DNA of 36,691 bases from Nitrososphaerales archaeon (GTDB lineage: Archaea; Thermoproteota; Nitrososphaeria; Nitrososphaerales; Gagatemarchaeaceae): assembly GCA_030038395.1 (NCBI GenBank), contig JASHOZ010000045.1, forward strand, positions 1 to 36,691, in the 5' to 3' direction. Of the stretch, positions 6,443 through 12,440 are shown piece after piece. Below the pieces are notes generated by a model. That model did no database searches and had not been told where the DNA came from. It saw only the letters and a list, made by a program, of their open reading frames with translations. Each line of letters opens with the position of its first letter. Position 1 is the stretch's first letter. The position numbers and the translations under genes are program-made.

Positions 6443-7614
6443 TGGGAAATCCTCAGTAAGAGGTCATCCAACGAAAGAGGGGCATAGCCTGTCATTTCCA
6501 CGCAGGCGTTGACAGTCTTCTTGCCGCAGTTGATAAACGGGTAATCCGTGGGGCTGTTGTTGTGCTTGTCCCCATGCACCATCCATCCGCTCCAGTTGGA
6601 TGGCCTCAACGGGTCATGAGTGAGCATGAGGTCCCTCCCTTCGTACCTGACGTAGAACTCGCTCGGGATCTCTAGGGCCTTTGTAATGGGATCCAAGTCG
6701 TGGTTGCCCCTGATGAAGAAGACCCTCCCGCTGAGTCTTCGGAGCCAGTAATCAACCGAACTATGTCCCCTCCCGAATGTCATGTCGCCGAGGAAGAAGA
6801 CGATGTCTTTCTGCCCGACTCGGGCATTCCAGTTCCGCTCGATTGTGTTGTTCATCTCACGAGACGAACCAAAAGGGCGGCTACAATACCGGATGATGTT
6901 TTCGTGGTCGAAGTGGGTGTCGCTGATGACGAAAGCGCGAGTGGCGGAATCTATCTCGAACGGCCTACTTGGCGTTGTCCCAATCAGATCCCCTTCGTTC
7001 CTGGCCTGCATCAGCCTGAGGGTTAGCTTCCTGTTCTCCTGGTTCAGGGACTCATGCCGCGTCAACGACCTTCTTTGAAACAGGTCGAACTCACGTACAA
7101 TCATGCTTCCCCTTCCCAGGAGGGTCACTCGAAGAACAAAATGTTTGATTGAGGGTATCTCAATTGTCTGGAGGAACTTCTTGATCTCGCCGAATTTCCT
7201 GTCGATGTCCTTGAACGCAAGGGTAGCATGGGGGTTGTACTGCCCATCGTCGTGCTTTCCCATCACGCAGAACGTCGAGAGCCTTTCGACGAGTTCGGAC
7301 CGCAGCCTTACCAACTCCTCGGAAGGTTTGATGTTGACCTTCAGGACACGGTTGCCGCCTACCAGATTACCAAAGCTCCCAAGTCCGTCAAACTGGAAAG
7401 TCATCGGCTGGTAGTTGATGCATACCTCATTGAACACGTGGATTAAGCGCCTTTCATCATCAGTCTCGAAGGGACCCGCGATTGTGACATGGGGGACTAC
7501 CCTTCTGTGTGTCACTCCCTGGACATGGAAGATTCTGCTCACCTTTACGGCGGTTTCACGGACGAACTCTCTTGCGGAACCAGTCAGTCTGAACTCGAGG
7601 AGGTAGCCGCCCAT
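6436..7614 (-). CDS. 2H phosphoesterase fused to calcineurin-like metallophosphoesterase
   Basis: The 392-residue fusion has two catalytic domains. Residues 1-180 form a 2H phosphoesterase (2'-5' RNA ligase/cyclic phosphodiesterase superfamily) with both HxT motifs, PHVTIAG (H42, T44) and PHATLAF (H129, T131). Residues about 225-392 form a calcineurin-like metallophosphoesterase: SDTHFDH (D232, H234), LGDMTFG (D277), RGNHD (N304, H305), LTHDP (H333) and VHGDKH (H348). All metal ligands are present, so both halves appear active. 2H enzymes open 2',3'-cyclic or ADP-ribose 1'',2''-cyclic phosphates, and a metallophosphoesterase could hydrolyse the product further. The gene lies 3 nt after the Nudix gene and overlaps the TPR gene, forming one operon. 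Substrate is inferred, not known. Confidence 0.85.
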   Translation of the reverse strand: MGGYLLEFRLTGSAREFVRETAVKVSRIFHVQGVTHRRVVPHVTIAGPFETDDERRLIHVFNEVCINYQPMTFQFDGLGSFGNLVGGNRVLKVNIKPSEELVRLRSELVERLSTFCVMGKHDDGQYNPHATLAFKDIDRKFGEIKKFLQTIEIPSIKHFVLRVTLLGRGSMIVREFDLFQRRSLTRHESLNQENRKLTLRLMQARNEGDLIGTTPSRPFEIDSATRAFVISDTHFDHENIIRYCSRPFGSSREMNNTIERNWNARVGQKDIVFFLGDMTFGRGHSSVDYWLRRLSGRVFFIRGNHDLDPITKALEIPSEFYVRYEGRDLMLTHDPLRPSNWSGWMVHGDKHNNSPTDYPFINCGKKTVNACVEMTGYAPLSLDDLLLRISHC

Positions 7615-7617
7615 AGC

Positions 7618-8133
7618 TTAGGCCCGGAAGAAGTCTCCCTTGTAGTAAATCGTCTTGCAGTACTCGCACTGGATGAAAGTTGCGTGCTCTTTGAGTTTCA
7701 GTGGCGCCCCATCCTTCTCGCAGGTCAAGGCCGTGAGCTTGGCGGGACTCTTAATCTTCTGATACTTCTCGAGGATGTCTCTTGTAGCCGTAGTCAGCTG
7801 GACTCCAGGCGTGCTCGAATATGCCAATGACCTGATTTCCTTGCGGGGTTTCGCGACTCCGGCGCTGACAATCAGGAACACCTTGTGATTGTCTCGGTAG
7901 TAGCCGCCGCCATAGCTCCGGTGGATTGGCCCGACATGTTCGAACAAGAACGACGAGTCAGTAGCCTTCAATCCAGTCTCCTCTTCAAGCTCCCTGATTG
8001 CCGCGTTCTCTCTGGTCTCGTGGCGCAGGGCACCTCCACCCGGCAGGGAGAACCGCTTCCCGTTTTCGCTCACAAGAAGGATTCCGTTCGGGGTGTCGAC
8101 AAGAACTGTGCCTCGTCTCCTTCTGTGAATCAA
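7618..8133 (-). CDS. Nudix hydrolase with C-terminal Cys cluster
   Basis: The Nudix box is complete: G-x5-E-x7-REL-x-EE-x-TGL, read as GGALRHE then RELEEETGL. It is preceded by the usual FSLPGGG. Nudix enzymes hydrolyse nucleoside diphosphates linked to X, such as ADP-ribose, dinucleoside polyphosphates or oxidised NTPs. The C-terminal about 35 residues hold a Cys and a CEYC pair, resembling a partial zinc ribbon. The frame is open to TTG 8202, but a TATA box (ACTTTTATCA, about 8155-8166) sits 27 nt from TTG 8133, which gives a normal N-terminus MIHRRRRGTVLVD. I therefore prefer 8133 as a leaderless start. It is the first gene of the Nudix - 2H/MPE - TPR operon. Confidence 0.8.
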   Translation of the reverse strand: MIHRRRRGTVLVDTPNGILLVSENGKRFSLPGGGALRHETRENAAIRELEEETGLKATDSSFLFEHVGPIHRSYGGGYYRDNHKVFLIVSAGVAKPRKEIRSLAYSSTPGVQLTTATRDILEKYQKIKSPAKLTALTCEKDGAPLKLKEHATFIQCEYCKTIYYKGDFFRA

Positions 8134-8154
8134 CCGACATAGCCAGAGAGACTG

Positions 8155-8166
8155 GTGATAAAAGTA
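8155..8166 (-). promoter_or_regulatory. TATA box of the Nudix-2H/MPE-TPR operon
   Basis: On the minus strand the sequence reads ACTTTTATCA. Its centre is about 27 nt before TTG 8133, matching leaderless archaeal starts elsewhere in this window. Confidence 0.5.
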
Positions 8167-8727
8167 ATGAGTGCTAAAGAGAGATTGAAGGTTGCTGGAC
8201 AACTGAACTAAGGTGGATGGGGCTCCTCAGTCATCACAGTTCCTGCATCGGAGGGAGCCGGTGAGTCACGCCTATGCTGTCGTGGGCAGGTACCTAATCT
8301 TCATAATTCCGTTCTTCTTTCCGTTCCTTCTCGTTCATGAACACGACGAGTTGTCCCGGCGCATACTAGAGAGCCGCCCGAGCTCACAATTGTCTGCCGG
8401 AGAGGGCTGGTCGAATCTGAACCGATGAGTCCTCAATGCCGAGGAGCCACTTCGAGTACGCGTGGAGCGCTCGACGAAGTTGTCGGGACCCAATCAGTGA
8501 CTCTCCGTGTGGCATTACTCTTAACGTTCGGCCACCCTCAGACAGTGACCAGGCAGAGAGTCCTTGCCGAAAGTGACAGTTTTAGCGGTCCCCCACTAGG
8601 TTGCGAGGTCGGCGAATCCGGAGCCGTGACTCTCTCTGCCGCCCAAGAGGGCGTTGGTCCTTCGGGTCGCCCGAGAATTCTTCTCCTTGCGTCTGCACGC
8701 TTTTGATGCCGCTGCGTGCAATTAACG

Positions 8728-8800
8728 GCCGGAACCGACCTCCCTCGAGGGCAGAACCCGTCGGGCCCGCACTCACTCGAGGTCGGTTCCCGGCACTTTT
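8728..8800 (+). terminator. Long hairpin followed by T-run
   Basis: The arms 8728-8742 and 8779-8794 (GCCGGAACCGACCTC-type and its complement) pair over about 15 bp with a single bulged C. The apical part is itself palindromic (CCCTCGAGGG). CTTTT follows directly. It may be a terminator or a structured RNA element. The loop holds CCCGTCGGGCCCGCACTC, an 18-nt perfect match to 3455-3472. Confidence 0.4.
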
Positions 8801-8874
8801 GTCGTCAGTTCCGGGTTCCAATGTATTGACAATTAATTCCATTGGGCGTTAAAAGTACCACTGTTTGTAGCTCC

Positions 8875-8990
8875 AACTACAGAGGCCCTGTGGCCAGAGA
8901 AGTGGTAAGGAATCTAGAGAGAATTTGGGACCGGTTTGGGGCGACAGCGTAGCGGGACTGGTCCCCGCACCCAAACAGGCGCTACCGCAA
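8875..8990 (+). ncRNA. Possible structured small RNA
   Basis: The stem GTTTGGG (8934-8940)/CCCAAAC (8970-8976) encloses GCGGG/CCCGC (8952-8956/8964-8968). An alternative helix GTAGCG (8949-8954)/CGCTAC (8980-8985) would compete with the inner stem. A TATA-like GTTAAAAGT about 25 nt before 8875 could drive it. No known RNA family is recognised; the borders are guesses. Confidence 0.25.
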
Positions 8991-9216
8991 GGCATGCCTC
9001 AGTCTAAGAGGTAGAAAACAGGGGACAATGGCGGGCTTCACCGGTGGCTTGGCTGACTTGGAGATTGCGCGCAAGACCATCCGAACTTCTCTTTAGAGGA
9101 GAAACTTGTCCTTGTCACCCTCTGCTGCTTCTTCAGCATTCATTCTCAGGGGAGAAGTCTTTGAAGGTTGGTTGCAAGATTGGGATAAATAATCAAGATT
9201 CTACTCGCAATGGTGG

Positions 9217-10158
9217 TTGAAGTTCCGAGGTGGCGAGGTAAGGGGAGAGGTCGTACTCTCGACTCTCTGTGTAGTAGTGGTAGGAGCAGTCCTGGCTGCG
9301 GCGTCCATCGGAAATCCATCCATCGTGCCCCTGTCGTTCCGCGATTTCACTCTGCTATTCTCCGGCGTTATGATTGGTTTCGTTTCCCTAACCTTCGATG
9401 AACTGTTTGTCCGTAGCCCGGAACGAGTCCAAACACTTCAAGCAAACAAGCAATTAGGGATGGGGAACCTAGCCAAGATGCGAAACGCCTTCAATCTTGG
9501 AAGGCTTCTTGAATCGAAGCTAGAATACCTGACCGTAACAGAGGGGGAAATGAAGCCCAAGTATGTGGACCCAGAGGTTCTACTCGGGTTGGCTGGAGAC
9601 TTTGGGCTCGCTGACAAGGTGAAGGAAATCCTAGACAAATCTCGCTCTGCCCCCAACCCTGAACTCTACAACTCGGCTAGGGCCTTGCTTGGAAATTTCA
9701 TGGCGATGCATAACCCTGAGCAGGTCACCGCTGCGGCGTCAGCAGGGTTCGTGCTAAACTCCTTGCTTGTCCCGGAGGACTCGATAGTCGTCGCCACTGG
9801 CTTTGACCTTGGACCATTGCGCTCAAGGGTTGGTGAGGTGCTCAGGGCATCATTCGCGTCGCCTAGACTCGTCGAAAACGTTCAGGCTCAGATAACTGCT
9901 CTTGACTCTAGCCAAGGAGACCTTGCTCGGCACTCGGCCTTCGCGTCGCTCTTGATATGTGTGTTCGAACATCTCGACACAGATGACTGCACTGCAGCAA
10001 AGAAGATATCTGAGTGCATGTCATCATGTAATGTAAGGAGTGACAAGTTCCTAGAAGAAAGCAATAATCTCTTGGAATACTATCGTGATTATCACTTGGC
10101 CAAGTCAGAAGGGAGACGGGGCGCTGTCCTGGGCGGGGGTAGGAATGCCCAAAGTTGA
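9217..10158 (+). CDS. Membrane-anchored protein of unknown function
   Basis: The 313-residue product has two hydrophobic segments near the N-terminus (about residues 11-31 and 42-62). A soluble, mainly helical domain of about 250 residues follows, with no motif I recognise. The TTG start at 9217 is supported by a TATA box GATAAATAAT (about 9184-9193) 29 nt upstream; the ATG at 9210 is in another frame. Base composition is visibly less GC-rich than in the flanking core genes, in keeping with the accessory island. The two-helix anchor plus cytosolic domain resembles membrane effectors or sensors of defence cassettes, but that is only a suggestion. Confidence 0.65.
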   Translation: MKFRGGEVRGEVVLSTLCVVVVGAVLAAASIGNPSIVPLSFRDFTLLFSGVMIGFVSLTFDELFVRSPERVQTLQANKQLGMGNLAKMRNAFNLGRLLESKLEYLTVTEGEMKPKYVDPEVLLGLAGDFGLADKVKEILDKSRSAPNPELYNSARALLGNFMAMHNPEQVTAAASAGFVLNSLLVPEDSIVVATGFDLGPLRSRVGEVLRASFASPRLVENVQAQITALDSSQGDLARHSAFASLLICVFEHLDTDDCTAAKKISECMSSCNVRSDKFLEESNNLLEYYRDYHLAKSEGRRGAVLGGGRNAQS

Positions 10159-10167
10159 AGGAAAAAA

Positions 10168-10443
10168 TCAGAGAGACGCTTGCCTCGAGACCGCACTCCC
10201 AGAATCGCCATCGACGGTCACTATCTCTCCGTCGTGCAGAATGCTGGTCGCGTCGCCGGTGGCGAGGACGGCCGGAATTCGGTACTCCCACGCTATGATC
10301 GCTGGGTGGGAAAGTATCCCGCCCAAGTCAGTGACCAGGGCCCCTGCGTTTGGGAAGATGACCGTCCAGGTGGGGGGAGTCGTATGGCAGACGAGAAGGT
10401 CTCCGTCTCGCACCCTCCCGAAATCTGATTCGTCCTTTACCAA
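10168..10443 (-). CDS. Orphan PEP-utilizer swivelling (phosphohistidine) domain
   Basis: The 91 residues fit the PEP-utilizing enzyme mobile domain (PF00391): DGDLLVCHTTPPTWTVIFP, then TDLGGILSHPAIIAWEY with the phospho-accepting His, then IPAVLATGDAT and DGEIVTVDG. In PEP synthase and pyruvate phosphate dikinase this domain shuttles phosphate between two active sites within a chain of more than 800 residues. Here it stands alone. In-frame coding resemblance extends about 10 codons upstream of TTG 10443 (SYTGPVRL) to a stop at 10477-10479. It is probably a fragment of a lost larger gene, though small free-standing swivelling domains exist. Ends tail to tail with the membrane-protein gene, 9 bp away. 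Confidence 0.65.
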   Translation of the reverse strand: MVKDESDFGRVRDGDLLVCHTTPPTWTVIFPNAGALVTDLGGILSHPAIIAWEYRIPAVLATGDATSILHDGEIVTVDGDSGSAVSRQASL

Positions 10444-10493
10444 CCGAACCGGGCCCGTGTAGCTACCCGCCGTCGCTTACTTTTTGGAGAGCC

Positions 10494-10883
10494 CTAACGC
10501 GAGACCGAGAATAGGCGCAGACCTTCCTGAGTGAACTGCTCGAAGTGTCTCGAATCGAGTGTCGAGAGTCTTGCAGAATTGTTAATAGCCACAGCCGCTA
10601 TCATGGTGTCAATCCTGCGGACGGGCCTTCCCCTCTTCTCCGCAGCCAGTTCGAGACGTGACGAGATTTCTGCGTCGTCCTTCCCGTAGTCGAGCACACG
10701 CAACCTGGCGACACTTCCCATCGGCTTCGAATACTTCTTCAGGCCGTAGAGGAGCTCATGCATGTTGATGGAACTCGTTCCGACATCCTCACCTGCCTCG
10801 CTCAGTGTCTTTAGAAGTCGGTCTCCCTCGGCAGACCCCTTGTCGAGAATCTCGATCAGCACGTCCGTGTCAAGCAGGATCAC
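10494..10883 (-). CDS. vapC: VapC-family PIN-domain toxin (module 1)
   Basis: The 129-residue PIN domain has all four acidic positions: LLDTDVLIE (D6), the MHELLYGL Glu, RRIDTMIAAVA and LSTLDSRHF. PIN toxins are Mg-dependent ribonucleases that cleave tRNA or rRNA when released from their antitoxin. The ATG overlaps the stop of the antitoxin gene (ATGA type), so the pair is an operon transcribed leftward. Length and motif order are normal, so this module is probably functional. Confidence 0.88.
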   Translation of the reverse strand: MILLDTDVLIEILDKGSAEGDRLLKTLSEAGEDVGTSSINMHELLYGLKKYSKPMGSVARLRVLDYGKDDAEISSRLELAAEKRGRPVRRIDTMIAAVAINNSARLSTLDSRHFEQFTQEGLRLFSVSR

Positions 10884-11092
10884 TGTTTCGTCTCTTCCCT
10901 GCGGGCCGAAATCTCTGACAGCATCCTTGCCTTGTTTGTGAAGGTCGCCTTGCCTCTCATCTTCTTCAGAACCTCGACCGAACTCCCCTGTTCTACAAGC
11001 CTGGTGAAAAGGTCACTGAAGCTCTCTTCTGCGTCCTTGACTGCGATTAGCCTGTCATAGACGTCGTCCTTGATCGTCAACGTCTTCGTCAC
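10880..11092 (-). CDS. vapB: VapB-family antitoxin (module 1)
   Basis: The N-terminus MTKTLTIKDDVYDRL is the classic start of this antitoxin family (ribbon-helix-helix type, COG1753-like). It is followed by EESFSDLFTRLVE and a basic C-terminal tail that would neutralise the PIN toxin. The frame is open further upstream (to 11197), but a TATA box TTTATATTTA lies 25 nt before GTG 11092. I take that GTG as a leaderless start giving 70 residues. It overlaps vapC. Antitoxins of this type usually repress their own promoter. Confidence 0.8.
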   Translation of the reverse strand: MTKTLTIKDDVYDRLIAVKDAEESFSDLFTRLVEQGSSVEVLKKMRGKATFTNKARMLSEISARREETKQ

Positions 11093-11111
11093 GGGCCTGA
11101 TGTGTTCAAAC

Positions 11112-11121
11112 ATAAATATAA
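11112..11121 (-). promoter_or_regulatory. TATA box of vapBC module 1
   Basis: TTTATATTTA on the minus strand, centred about 25 nt from GTG 11092; it decides the antitoxin start. Confidence 0.6.
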
Positions 11122-11263
11122 ACTCACCACCCCAGAAGAGGTCCGAGGGGCAGCGCTCCGTTCTCCCCGCACTTTGGAAGTTGGTTGCCCAGACCACATT
11201 CGCCCCTGAGAACCAGTGGCAACGCGTCAGGCGCCGGTCGAGTGCGAAATGAGACTCGACCCC

Positions 11264-11292
11264 GTCATGGGTCCAGACCCCACCGAGCCCGC
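11264..11292 (+). repeat. Degenerate copy of the tRNA-Arg 3' end
   Basis: Aligned without gaps to the T arm and acceptor of the tRNA-Arg gene (3214-3240), 22 of 27 bases agree and all five differences are transitions. No 5' half is present. This is the pattern expected of an old attachment-site duplicate decaying by point mutation. Confidence 0.55.
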
Positions 11293-11442
11293 CTTTAGGT
11301 GCGTTTTCACACCGGACATGTCCATGGCGCAGAATTCGGTTTGGGCATCAGGTGGCGGAATCCTCATCCTGCGACCGCCATCGGAGGCGACGATTGACGC
11401 CTCGGGCTTATACGTGAGTATACTGTTATACCTCGTACCAAC

Positions 11443-11642
11443 ATGAAAGAGAGCACGACGGTTAAAGTGTCAAAGGGGACGGTCAGGAGACTGTCGGCTC
11501 TGCAGCGGAGGCTCACAGCAAGAGCATGGACGAGACCATCGAGCCCCTTGTCAAGCGCCGGAGAGCCGACACGATAGAAGCTGCGTTCGGATCCGATGAG
11601 ACGAAGCGGAGGAGGTTCAGGGAGGATGACCGCCTCGAATAG
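11443..11642 (+). pseudogene. VapB-type antitoxin, frameshifted (module 2)
   Basis: From ATG 11443 the frame reads MKESTTVKVSKGTVRRLSAL, a typical AbrB/RHH-like antitoxin opening. After codon 27 (about 11520) the coding sense moves to another frame: SMDETIEPLVKRRRADTIEA, then FREDDRLE and a stop at 11640-11642. In the original frame translation ends early at about 11575. A single-base change around GCAAGAGC (11519-11526) accounts for it. The reconstructed product of about 66 residues has normal length. Either the gene is dead or the sequence has an error. It is followed by the vapC remnant, whose ATG (11626) overlaps this gene's end. Confidence 0.65.
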
Positions 11643-12059
11643 CGTCGTTGACTCTTGGCCGTTGACTCTTGACCCTGGGTAAGGCCCTTCAAGGGAAGCG
11701 GAGGCCGGATGAACGCGAAGGAGAGCATTGAGCAGTCAGATGAGGTCTTCACGCCTCGCATTGTCCCTGCGGAGGCGACGAGACAATTTCTGAGGGAAGG
11801 GAAGGCAGCAGGCGCTATTCGACGATGGCCCATGGCGATCACCCAGTCGACGGAGGTGGTGGAGATTGACATCTCGACTGCGGAAGAGTCCGCGAACGCT
11901 CCTCTTCGACTGGCCGTTAGGGCCCGCGAGGAGGGTCTGGAGACGCCAGGTCTCGGCGATGCGATAGTGTTGGCAACGGCGAGGACGAACAACGCGGCGG
12001 TGCTCACTGGTGACCCTCACTTCAGAGGCCTGCCAGAGACAGTATGGATAGGCGAGTGA
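11626..12059 (+). pseudogene. VapC PIN toxin broken by a 14-bp tandem duplication (module 2)
   Basis: ATG 11626 begins MTASNSVVDSWP, the strand and catalytic Asp of a PIN domain. GTTGACTCTTG(G/A)CC then occurs twice in tandem (11647-11660 and 11661-11674), shifting the frame to a stop 20 codons in. Removing one copy restores VVDSWPWVRPFKGS, the normal PIN N-terminus, joined to the long downstream frame (from ATG 11709). That frame carries GLGDAIVLATARTNNAAVLTGDPHF with the remaining Asp residues. The reconstructed protein of about 140 residues is normal VapC size. The 116-residue open frame from 11709 lacks the first catalytic Asp and should be inactive. Confidence 0.75.
11647..11674 (+). repeat. 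14-bp tandem duplication inside vapC (module 2)
   Basis: Two adjacent copies, GTTGACTCTTGGCC and GTTGACTCTTGACC, differ at one base. The 14-bp gain is not a multiple of three and destroys the PIN reading frame. Confidence 0.85.
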
Positions 12060-12091
12060 GTGTCGGCGGCCGACTGCGAGGAGGGCCCAAT

Positions 12092-12118
12092 GTCGGGGGT
12101 CCAATCCCAGCGGGGCCG
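12092..12118 (+). repeat. Degenerate tRNA 3'-end-like fragment
   Basis: GTCGGGGGTCC, AATCCCAG and CGGGGCCG align to the variable loop, T arm and acceptor of the tRNA-Arg gene at about 23 of 28 positions with one gap. No 5' half exists here. It lies between vapBC modules 2 and 3 and may be an old attachment site or a relic of another tRNA. Confidence 0.45.
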
Positions 12119-12188
12119 TCGAACCGGGCTGTTTCGTTTCGTCTTTCGTAGCCCTTATGTATCCCACTATGTTACTGGTATTACGAGT

Positions 12189-12440
12189 GTGTCTAGAAAG
12201 AGAGAGAAGCTCGTACGAACCACCATCACCCTTCCTTCATCCCTGAAGGAGGAAATGTCTCGGACAGATGAGAATTGGAGCGAAGTGATACGGGAGCTGC
12301 TTACGCGGAGGCTCGAAGAAGAGGGAGAGGCGGACATGGCAGAGGCGGTGATACTCACTGAACGGGTAAGACGGCCGGCCCGGGGGGAATGGAACAGCCT
12401 TCGGGTGATAAAAGAGTGGCGAAGAAGAACCACTTCGTAG
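12189..12440 (+). CDS. vapB: VapB-family antitoxin (module 3)
   Basis: The product reads (M)SRKREKLVRTTITLPSSL then KEEMSRTDENWSEVIRELL, a ribbon-helix-helix antitoxin with the TTITLP strand and the NWSEVIRELL helix. The frame is open from 12060, but the upstream part overlaps a tRNA-like fragment. A TATA-like CTTATGTAT at about 12152-12160 is 30 nt from GTG 12189, which I take as the start (83 residues). The C-terminal tail is basic and Arg/Trp-rich, as expected for toxin binding. It overlaps the downstream vapC. Confidence 0.78.
   Translation: MSRKREKLVRTTITLPSSLKEEMSRTDENWSEVIRELLTRRLEEEGEADMAEAVILTERVRRPARGEWNSLRVIKEWRRRTTS

Larger units (their letters stand above)
8203..9216. other. 1-kb stretch without a convincing gene
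   Basis: Open frames of 60-90 codons exist but have no start context, domain or sensible composition. It holds a long hairpin (8728-8794) ending in TTTT, a TATA-like GTTAAAAGT (about 8848-8856), and a nested stem-loop candidate (8934-8985) described separately. It separates the Nudix operon from the divergently transcribed membrane-protein gene. Confidence 0.5.
11093..11442. other. Intergenic region between vapBC modules 1 and 2
   Basis: No convincing gene. It holds the divergent promoters of two toxin-antitoxin modules: a TATA box on the minus strand at 11112-11121, and TTATAC elements at about 11408 and 11426 on the plus strand. It also holds a tRNA-Arg 3'-end relic at 11264-11292. Confidence 0.5.

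Noticed and set aside
8213-8428. 71-codon frame with a hydrophobic stretch (FIIPFFFPFLLV)
   Set aside because: No promoter or start context, no domain, and it sits in a region whose other frames also look random.
3455-8774. 18-bp exact direct repeat (3455-3472 and 8757-8774) as attL/attR of a single element
   Set aside because: It is GC-rich with a palindromic GGGCCC core, there is no integrase between the copies, and the second copy lies inside a hairpin loop. I kept it as an observation, not as a called element.
10448-10457. ACCGGGCCCG match to the tRNA-Arg acceptor end
   Set aside because: It lies in the coding frame of the PEP-utilizer domain, where it encodes the expected Thr-Gly-Pro-Val; GGGCCCG heptamers are expected by chance in DNA of this composition.
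11216-11446. 76-codon frame between vapBC modules 1 and 2
   Set aside because: It runs through the tRNA-Arg relic and the promoter of the next module and shows no protein character.
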